From positions 1-27,600 of the forward strand of contig CAZHKT010000038.1 in the NCBI GenBank assembly GCA_964533045.1: a stretch of 27,600 nt of DNA, in the 5' to 3' direction. Positions 21,809-27,600 of the stretch are shown piece after piece. The position numbers and the translations under genes were made by a program. Numbering within the stretch: the stretch's first letter is position 1; each line of letters opens with the position of its first letter. The notes beneath the pieces are model-generated. The model saw only the letters and a program-made list of their open reading frames with translations. It had not been told where the DNA came from and searched no databases. The stretch comes from JACQNR01 sp964533045. GTDB lineage: Bacteria > Acidobacteriota > Terriglobia > UBA7540.

Positions 21809-23512
21809 ATGCCACAAATCAAACGATCTCCCAAGGTGTACGACGTCTGCATCATTGGTTCCGGCGCGGCGGGCGGCATGGCCGCCATGGTACTGGCCCG
21901 GGCCGGACTGGAAGTGGTGATGCTCGAGGCTGGCCCGGACGTGGATCCGGCCAGGGACTTTCAGGAGCACGTGATGCCTTACGAGGTGCCCCATCGCGGT
22001 GTCGGGGTCGGGGGGCGGGCGTCGGAGAACTTCGGGGAATTTCTGGCGCCCAACGGCGCCTGGACGATCGAGGGCGAGCCTTACACGACCGCACCGGGCA
22101 GCAAATTCAGCTGGTTCCGGTCGCGGATCGTCGGCGGGCGGACGAATCACTACGGTCGCATTTCGCTCCGCTTCGCGGAAGTGGATTTTCGCAGCCGGTC
22201 GACGGATGGTGCGGGCGACGACTGGCCGATCACGTACCAGGACCTGAAGCCGTACTACGACAAGACGGACGAGTACATTGGCGTTTTTGGAACCAACGAA
22301 GGCGTGCCCAGCGCGCCGGACGGCATCTTTATGCCTCCGCCCAAGCCGCGCTGCACGGACCTTCTGGTCAAGAAGGCCTGCGACAAGCTGGGCATCATCT
22401 GCATCCCGTCGCGTTTTGCGATCATCACCAAGCCGCTCAACGGACGACCGGCGTGCCATTACTGCGATCAATGCGGCCGCGGCTGCCGCAGCGCGTCGAA
22501 CTTCAGTTCCAGCCAGGTGCTGATTCCTCCCGCACGCGCCACCGGGCGCTTTACGCTGATTACGAACGCCATGGCGCGCGAAATTCTGGTGGATGCGAAC
22601 GGCAAGGCGTCCGCCGTCTCTTACGTGGACAAGCCCACGCGCCGCGAGCAGCAGGTGCGGGCGAAATCGTTCGTGGTGGCGGCCAGCGCCTGCGAATCGG
22701 CGCGCCTGCTGCTCAACTCGAGGTCGCGCCTGTTCCCAAACGGCCTGGCGAACTCCTCGGGCGTGGTGGGGCGCTACCTGATGGACTCCGTGGGTTCGGG
22801 CGGCGTGGGGTACTTCCCGCAGCTCGAGAAGATGCCGCCGCACAACCACGACGGCATCGGCGGCATGCACCTCTACATCCCCTGGTGGAAGTTCGACCGC
22901 CATAACGATTTCCTGCGCGGCTACCATATCGAATTCGGCGGCGGCCGCCGGCTGCCCACGGCGGGCTATTTTCATCGCACCGCGGAACAACACGAAGGCT
23001 ACGGCGCCAGCCTCAAGCAGAAGTGCCGGGAGCAGTACGGCGCCTTCATCGGTTTTGCGGGGCGCGGCGAGATGATCCCCAACGACAAAACATTTTGTGA
23101 AATTGACCCCAGCGTCGTCGACCAATGGGGCATTCCCGTGCTCCGGTTTCATTTCCAGTGGGGCGAGAACGAAATCAAGATGGCGAAGGATATGCAGGAA
23201 ACTTTCCAGCAGATCGTCGAAGCGGCCGGGGGCACTTATCTCACCCAGACGAAGCCATCGGGCGACAATCCCTACGGCATCGAGGACGGCGGAAAGATCA
23301 TTCATGAAGTCGGCACCGTGCGCATGGGAAAGAATCCGAAGACCTCGGCGCTCAACGGATTCTGCCAGGCGCACGACGTCAAGAACCTGTTCGTGGCCGA
23401 TGGCGCGTGCTTCGTCACGAACCCGGACAAGAACCCGACGCTCACCATCACCGCGATCGCGTGGCGCATGTCCGAGTACCTGGCCGAAGAGGGCCGGAAA
23501 GGCAACCTTTGA
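21809..23512 (+). CDS. GMC-family FAD oxidoreductase (gluconate/glucose dehydrogenase large-subunit type)
   Basis: A 567-residue flavoprotein. ATG at 21809 with AGGG eight bases upstream gives MPQIKRSPKVYDVCIIGSGAAGG, putting the FAD-binding GxGxxG motif at the N-terminus; a longer frame from 21737 runs through the repeat and is rejected. A cysteine cluster, C216-x2-C219-x2-C222-x3-C226 in ACHYCDQCGRGC, resembles the Fe-S-binding region of membrane-associated FAD sugar dehydrogenases. The C-terminus holds HEVGTVRMG, LFVADGA and NPTLTITAIAW, standard GMC motifs. It has no signal peptide of its own and is followed by a Tat-exported subunit 3, so export as a complex ('hitchhiking') is likely. 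The substrate is probably a sugar or sugar acid. Confidence 0.88.
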   Translation: MPQIKRSPKVYDVCIIGSGAAGGMAAMVLARAGLEVVMLEAGPDVDPARDFQEHVMPYEVPHRGVGVGGRASENFGEFLAPNGAWTIEGEPYTTAPGSKFSWFRSRIVGGRTNHYGRISLRFAEVDFRSRSTDGAGDDWPITYQDLKPYYDKTDEYIGVFGTNEGVPSAPDGIFMPPPKPRCTDLLVKKACDKLGIICIPSRFAIITKPLNGRPACHYCDQCGRGCRSASNFSSSQVLIPPARATGRFTLITNAMAREILVDANGKASAVSYVDKPTRREQQVRAKSFVVAASACESARLLLNSRSRLFPNGLANSSGVVGRYLMDSVGSGGVGYFPQLEKMPPHNHDGIGGMHLYIPWWKFDRHNDFLRGYHIEFGGGRRLPTAGYFHRTAEQHEGYGASLKQKCREQYGAFIGFAGRGEMIPNDKTFCEIDPSVVDQWGIPVLRFHFQWGENEIKMAKDMQETFQQIVEAAGGTYLTQTKPSGDNPYGIEDGGKIIHEVGTVRMGKNPKTSALNGFCQAHDVKNLFVADGACFVTNPDKNPTLTITAIAWRMSEYLAEEGRKGNL

Positions 23513-23555
23513 ACGCTGAAGGCTGACAGCTCTCAGTTCACGGAGACTTGCGACG

Positions 23556-24152
23556 ATGAACAAATCCATCACCCGCCGCGATATTCTGAAAAGCCTGGCG
23601 GTGGCCGTGCCGGCCGGGTCGGTGCTGGACATCATTCCGCTTCAGGCGGCGCAGCACGCGCACAAGGCCGTCAAACAGGAGAAGGCGGCGGCCGCGGCCG
23701 GGAAATACACGCCGAAATTCTTTACCGCTCCGCAATATGAGACGCTCCGGGCGCTCTGCCAGGCCATCATCCCCGCCGACGCCGAGTGCGGCGGCGCTAT
23801 CGAGGCGGGCGCGCCGGAGTTCATCGATCTGCTCGCCAGCGAGAACCGTGACTACCAGGCACGGCTGGGCGGCGGATTGATCTGGCTCGATGCCACGTGC
23901 CAGCAGCGTTACGGCAAGCCTTATCTGGAATCCTCTCCCGACCAGCAGAAAGAAATGCTCAATCGGATTTCGCACCGGGCCAGCGAAGCGGCTGATCCGA
24001 CGTTGCGGACTGGCATCCAATTCTTCTCCTTCCTCCGCCGGTTGACGGTGGATGGTTTCTTCACCAGCGACATCGGCATCAAGTACGTCGGCTATGTCGG
24101 CAACGAATTTCTGGAAGAATTCCCCGGATGCCCGCCCGTTCCGGAACGGTGA
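23556..24152 (+). CDS. Gluconate 2-dehydrogenase subunit 3 family protein (Tat signal)
   Basis: A 198-residue protein starting MNKSITRRDILKSLAVAVPA, a twin-arginine signal. It contains the subunit 3 signature FFTAPQYETLRALCQAIIPAD and the later GLIWLDATCQQRYGK and GYVGNEFLEEFPGCP. In characterised FAD gluconate and glucose dehydrogenases this small subunit is needed for maturation and Tat export of the GMC flavoprotein, which has no signal itself. It lies 43 bases downstream of the GMC gene, fitting that pairing. No cytochrome c subunit is found next to it, so the electron acceptor is unresolved; the following small exported protein is not a cytochrome (no CxxCH). Confidence 0.88.
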   Translation: MNKSITRRDILKSLAVAVPAGSVLDIIPLQAAQHAHKAVKQEKAAAAAGKYTPKFFTAPQYETLRALCQAIIPADAECGGAIEAGAPEFIDLLASENRDYQARLGGGLIWLDATCQQRYGKPYLESSPDQQKEMLNRISHRASEAADPTLRTGIQFFSFLRRLTVDGFFTSDIGIKYVGYVGNEFLEEFPGCPPVPER

Positions 24153-24159
24153 AGACCAC

Positions 24160-24612
24160 GTGAAGACCGCGCTTGTGAAATCGCCGGCCCCAATTGCCAT
24201 CGTGCTGCTTCTTGCCACTCAGCTTGGTGCGCAAGAAACGAAGCCGGAGGCGTCGCCGCCTGCACCAGCCGAAACGCCCGTCCCGCACCGCTTCTGGGAC
24301 CATCCCAACCAGGCGCTCTTTGCCGGTGTGGCCGCGGCTCGCGCGCTGGATTACGCCTCCACGCGCCACTTTCGCAACAAGGGAGTGGATGAAGTCTTCC
24401 TGACCAACTCCATCGTGGACAACAAGCCCTTGTTCGGGGTTATTCAAGCGGCGGGCGTGGGAATTTCAATCGCCGTTTCGTATCTCTTCCACCGCACCGG
24501 CCACCACACGATCGAACGCTGGGTTTCGGCGGTCCACATCTCGGTGGGCACCGCCGGCGCCATCCGGAATTTCGGTCTGGAACCCAAACCCGCTTCCGGC
24601 GCCGGACTGTAG
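24160..24612 (+). CDS. Small exported protein of unknown function
   Basis: I recognise no family. GTG at 24160, eight bases after the subunit 3 stop, gives a 150-residue protein with a Sec-type signal (KSPAPIAIVLLLATQLGAQ) that would be cleaved near AQ-ET. A GTG at 24175 is an alternative start. After a Pro/Ala/Glu-rich linker come HRFWDHPNQALFAGVAAARALDYASTRHFRN and two more hydrophobic stretches (VIQAAGVGISIAVSYLF, VHISVGTAGAIRNFG), suggesting a small helical membrane-bound protein. Position suggests co-transcription with the GMC/subunit 3 pair; a functional link is not demonstrated. Confidence 0.65.
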   Translation: MKTALVKSPAPIAIVLLLATQLGAQETKPEASPPAPAETPVPHRFWDHPNQALFAGVAAARALDYASTRHFRNKGVDEVFLTNSIVDNKPLFGVIQAAGVGISIAVSYLFHRTGHHTIERWVSAVHISVGTAGAIRNFGLEPKPASGAGL

Positions 24613-24741
24613 CGATTTCCTGACACAACTCGGAGACCTCATGGGCAAGGGCGCCACACTATTCGCAGGGGGCGGGCTGCCTTCTGGGCTACAATCTGCG
24701 TTCCGCGGGTTCCAGTCCCGTGGGCGTTGAGGGGAGGATTC

Positions 24742-26070
24742 GTGCGGGACCGCATGACCATCACTAACCGCTGGGTGACGGTGGCGATTCTTGGGTGGTC
24801 GGCGGCAAGCGCTTCCATCGCGGCGCAGGTGCCGGGAACCCATTCCGGCCTGCCCACGGCCGCGCCGGAAGCGGTCGGGCTATCGTCGAAGCGGCTGGAG
24901 CGCATCACGAGCGCCATCCAGCAGAGCGTGGACGACGGCCGGCTGGCGGGCGCCGTAGCGCTGGTGGCGCGTCACGGGAAAATTGCCTACTTCAAGGCCA
25001 TCGGGAACGCCGACCGCGAAGCCAAGCGGGCGATGCGCACCGATCAGATCTTCCGCATTGCTTCGATGACCAAGCCCATCACCAGCACGGCGGTAATGAT
25101 GCTTTACGAAGATGGGAAGTTCATGCTGAACCAGCCGGTCGCGGATTTCATCCCTGAATTCAAGAACATGAAGGTGCTCGACCCGCCCTTCCCACAGGAC
25201 CAGACTTCGCCGCCCGGCGCGCTGGTGGACGCCAAGCGGCCCATCACCATTTATCACCTGCTCACCCACACTTCCGGACTCACCTACGGCGGGCCACGTC
25301 TAGGCAAAGCTTATGACGCGGCGGGAATCCAGGGCAGCGTGATCCAGAACGAGGGCACCATCGGCGACGCCATGAAGCGGCTGGCGCTTTAGCCTTTGCT
25401 CTATCAGCCCGGCGACCTGTGGGAGTACGGGCGCTCGGCCGACCTGTTGGGCTACCTGGTGGAGGTCGTGTCCGGCATGCCGCTCGACCGCTTCTTCGAG
25501 GAGCGAATTTTCGGGCCGTTGGGAATGGAGGACACCTACTTCTTCGTACCGGCCGAAAAGGTCTCGCGGTTCGCCACCGCGTACACATACCACTCCGGCC
25601 AGGGCCTCCGACCCATCGTTGACGGTCAAGTCGTCCGCGAAGGCGAAGCCGTATACTCGGCGGATTACCCTTACCGCGGCCCGCGCACCTACTTTGGCGG
25701 CGGCGGCGGCCTGAGTTCGACCGCGGAAGACTACTACCGTTTTTGCCAGATGATGCTGAACGGCGGCCAACTCAACGGCGTGCGCATCCTCAGCCGCAAA
25801 TCGGTCGAGCTGATGAGCCAGAATCACGTCCAGGGGAAGCTCGAAAACGCCGGTTACGGCTTGGGTTTTGGCGTCGTCAGCGAACCGAAGTTTCTGACCA
25901 AACTCGGCTCGGTCGGGACTTATTCCTGGGGAGGCTTTTACTACACCACCTTCGTCATCGACCCCAAGGAAGACATGATCGCTATCTTCATGGGCCAGCT
26001 TCATCCGACCGGAGGGCTCAACCTCGATCAGAAAGTCATCCGGTTGGCGTACCAGGCCATCAACGACTGA
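24742..26070 (+). pseudogene. Class C beta-lactamase-fold serine hydrolase interrupted by one in-frame TAG
   Basis: The frame starts at GTG 24742 (GGAGG four bases upstream; ATG 24754 is an alternative), with a hydrophobic N-terminal signal (WVTVAILGWSAASASIAAQ). The nucleophile motif S-M-T-K lies in RIASMTKPITS, and ITIYHLLTHTSGLTYGG follows. A TAG at 25390-25392 interrupts the frame after MKRLAL, and the same frame continues without shift as PLLYQPGDLWEYGRSADLLGY, holding the probable catalytic tyrosine, through GGGGLSSTAEDY and SWGGFYYT to a TGA at 26070. Homologues read continuously through this point. The ORF before the stop lacks the tyrosine and should be inactive. It could be a recent nonsense mutation, suppression, or a sequencing error. 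Intact length would be about 442 residues. Confidence 0.8.
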
Positions 26071-26262
26071 CAAGTTCGACAGCAAGGAGGCCGGACGTTT
26101 GAAACCATTTCGCAACAGCAATCCGGCTACGAGTACTTAAGCGATGGCTAGGGAGTCAATATCTCGAAACATTCCCTTCGTCCCCCCCTGCGCCTCCCTG
26201 CGCCTGAGGTTCCACTACAATTGCTCACAGGCCAGCTTGGCGTTAAGATAGGCTTTAAGACG

Positions 26263-26712
26263 ATGCGCTGCGTCGTAAAGGTCGGATCGTTTGGCGAGTG
26301 GGCGGTCATTCGGACAATTCAGCTTGCGTCGTTTGGTCTTTTCTTGCACTACACCTTCAGGTTTGATTCTCCTCACATACAAGTACGCTCCGGGGCTGCC
26401 TTTCTTTGCTTCTTGATTCTCACCTTTGTGATGTTCTTCAACCGGGCGTTTGGAAAGGCGGACGAAGGCACCCTTTCATTCCGTCGGTACTTCAGAAGAC
26501 ACGCGGCTTCCTGGGATGATGTCAAACGCGTGGATTGGAACAACGACGACCCCAGAGTCATGACGTTGACCTTCGAAAGGAGGATTGGCATAAGCAGAAA
26601 AGCCGTGTTTTCGGTGATGAACTCGTCGGAAGATTTTGGGGCGTACGTGACCGGCCACTGGGTTCCTCACGCCGTGGCTTTCATCATGAACCGTCTCCGT
26701 CCAGCGGCTTAA
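26263..26712 (+). CDS. Hypothetical small membrane protein with PH-like C-terminal part
   Basis: No family recognised. The ORF gives 149 residues from ATG 26263, or 163 from TTG 26221; neither has a strong ribosome site. Two hydrophobic segments (IRTIQLASFGLFLHYTF and SGAAFLCFLILTFVMFF) are followed by a soluble part with FRRYFRRHAASWDDVKRVDWNN and MTLTFERRIGISRKAVFS. The pattern of two helices, then W-(D/E)-D-(V/I)-x-x-(V/I) and short strands, is like bacterial PH-domain (DUF304-like) proteins, which is a guess. Base composition is visibly lower in GC than in neighbours. The preceding gap 26071-26220 has no gene; TACAAT at 26216 could be a -10 box. Confidence 0.55.
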   Translation: MRCVVKVGSFGEWAVIRTIQLASFGLFLHYTFRFDSPHIQVRSGAAFLCFLILTFVMFFNRAFGKADEGTLSFRRYFRRHAASWDDVKRVDWNNDDPRVMTLTFERRIGISRKAVFSVMNSSEDFGAYVTGHWVPHAVAFIMNRLRPAA

Positions 26713-26812
26713 TGCCGTGTCGCCTGTCATGCTCGTTTTCAGCATCCCGTAGGCCGTCTCCCTCTCCAACACGCGGGAGTTGACCCGGCAAGCGCACTCA
26801 CTTAGACATTGG

Positions 26813-26838
26813 TAGGTGCACGGCGCGCCGTGCACCTA
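26813..26838. repeat. Perfect 26-bp palindrome overlapping a stop codon
   Basis: TAGGTGCACGGCG is followed directly by its exact reverse complement. The last three bases are the stop codon of the minus-strand membrane gene ending at 26836. As RNA it would fold with an 11-base stem and a CGCG loop right at the end of that mRNA. No T-tract follows on either strand, so it is not a standard intrinsic terminator. Confidence 0.7.
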
Positions 26839-27501
26839 TTCGGAATCCGGTGGTTTCTGGGATTTCTGGAAAGCCACCATTGCACTCCCGAAGAGCGCGC
26901 CGACGAGCACTGTAAATCCCACCCAGAACACCATCTGCGGGAGCAAACCGAGCCAGAGGTACTTGAACAGGAATCCTGATTCCGGGAAGCCGTCAGGCAC
27001 GGCGTCGTAGTGGGTTCCCCACTGGCCGAGCAGGGCGAAAAACATGAGGATGGCGACGGGCACGCGCGCGGCGAGGGCGTAGACAAACAGAGTTTTGGCG
27101 AGCGCCGGCCATGCCCAGAGCTGAAGCGCCGCTCCGGCCGCGATCGGCACCCACAGCAGCAGCGCCGCTTTTAGATAGGGGTTCGCGATGGGAATGCGCC
27201 CGGCCCCCAGCGCCACCACCAGGACGAAGAGGATTCCCAGCGCGGCGCACTGCCAGGCGATGGTGGCGGACTTCGGCGCGCGGCCCGCCCGGGCCAGCCG
27301 CAGGGCGAAATAGATTCCGAACACCGGCGCCAGCCAGGCAATGCCGACCAGGGCAAAGCCTCCGCCCGCCGCCGGACTGAACAACCAGCGCGGGCCTTGC
27401 AACAGTTCACCTGCCAGGCGGACCAGCGTCACGCCCAGCGTGATCAGGGCGGGCCAGAAGATAAGGCGGACAGTATCCAGTGGAGAGGTATTCGTATTCA
27501 T
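26836..27501 (-). CDS. Hypothetical six-helix inner-membrane protein
   Basis: A 221-residue protein, start ATG at 27501 (MNTNTSPLDTVRLIFWPALI). Six hydrophobic segments are evident: LIFWPALITLGVTLVRL, GFALVGIAWLAPVFGIYFAL, ATIAWQCAALGILFVLVVAL, AALLLWVPIAAGAALQL, FVYALAARVPVAILMFFALL and LGLLPQMVFWVGFTVLVGAL. The N-terminal RLIFWPALIT...RL.GEL.......PAAGGG and GI.WL.P.FGIYFA..L are well structured, but I cannot name the family. No ribosome site is obvious, and repeat copy 2 begins only eight bases upstream of the start, so its promoter and leader probably lie inside the repeat. A perfect palindrome overlaps its stop codon. Confidence 0.7.
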   Translation of the reverse strand: MNTNTSPLDTVRLIFWPALITLGVTLVRLAGELLQGPRWLFSPAAGGGFALVGIAWLAPVFGIYFALRLARAGRAPKSATIAWQCAALGILFVLVVALGAGRIPIANPYLKAALLLWVPIAAGAALQLWAWPALAKTLFVYALAARVPVAILMFFALLGQWGTHYDAVPDGFPESGFLFKYLWLGLLPQMVFWVGFTVLVGALFGSAMVAFQKSQKPPDSE

Positions 27502-27509
27502 TAAATATG

Positions 27510-27600
27510 CCCAGTGTGGTGCGTCTAACGATTCTTTACAATGGTGGATGTCCTTCGTGGTCTCCTCCGTGGTTTGGGCCGAGCGGGACGTAGCGTCGCC
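27510..27600. repeat. Interspersed repeat element, copy 2 (inverted, cut by window edge)
   Basis: The last 91 bases are the reverse complement of 16262-16353 with five substitutions and one single-base gap, counted by eye. The end motif CCCAGTGTGGTGCGTC (27510-27525) corresponds to the right end of copy 1, and similarity stops at 27509, defining one element boundary. The rest of the element, including the cruciform core, should lie beyond the window. Confidence 0.85.

Noticed and set aside
21650..23635. Long minus-strand open frame (661 codons) opposite the GMC gene
   Set aside because: It is a shadow of a GC-rich gene: low-complexity, Arg/His/Ala-rich translation without family motifs, while the plus strand gives a clear GMC oxidoreductase.
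24706..24726. tRNA T-arm-like sequence (GCGGGTTCCAGTCCCG)
   Set aside because: No acceptor, D or anticodon stems can be built around it and the loop is not the conserved TTCRANY.

Overview
The window is GC-rich bacterial chromosome, gene-dense on both strands. The gene set suggests an acidobacterium of the Solibacter/Bryobacter type: many Tat-exported carbohydrate-active proteins, tandem Gfo/Idh/MocA oxidoreductases, a GMC oxidoreductase with a gluconate-2-dehydrogenase subunit 3, and a small ECF sigma/zinc anti-sigma pair. This assignment is inferred from gene content; no rRNA or marker phylogeny is available here.

Left end (1-4450) is an arsenic-resistance locus of two divergent transcription units. 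The minus-strand unit is arsR1, acr3 (arsenite efflux) and a two-domain universal stress protein cut by the window edge. The plus-strand unit is arsR2, a small HdrA-like protein, a 7-Cys ferredoxin and a truncated redox-active-disulfide protein, ending in a decayed RND-pump remnant. A 22-bp inverted repeat overlaps the likely arsR2 promoter. The locus abuts the 3' end of a tRNA-Cys gene, the usual geometry of a tRNA-associated island.

Positions 4492-9455 are housekeeping genes, all on the minus strand: cysS, a class III aminotransferase, yraN, a GalT-like nucleotidylyltransferase, tRNA-Gly(GCC) and tRNA-Cys(GCA). Sigma70-like promoters are visible before cysS, galT and the tRNA pair.

Positions 9550-15122 are a glycan-use locus. 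A Tat-exported GH51-like arabinofuranosidase and a five-bladed-propeller glycosidase-like protein form one operon. It is divergent from two tandem Tat-exported Gfo/Idh/MocA oxidoreductases. A strong minus-strand terminator with no known gene feeding it follows at 15152-15187.

Positions 15328-19027 hold an ECF-like sigma factor overlapping a mini zinc-finger anti-sigma factor, then a palindrome-rich repeat element (second, inverted copy at the right window edge), an unrecognised membrane protein with an internal duplication, and an APC-family permease. Positions 19060-24612 hold a SAM methyltransferase (minus strand), then on the plus strand an FGE-fold protein lacking the catalytic cysteines coupled to a second GalT paralogue, then the GMC oxidoreductase, its subunit 3 and a small exported protein. 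The right end holds a serine hydrolase gene interrupted by one in-frame TAG, a small membrane protein, and a six-helix membrane protein whose start lies next to the second repeat copy.
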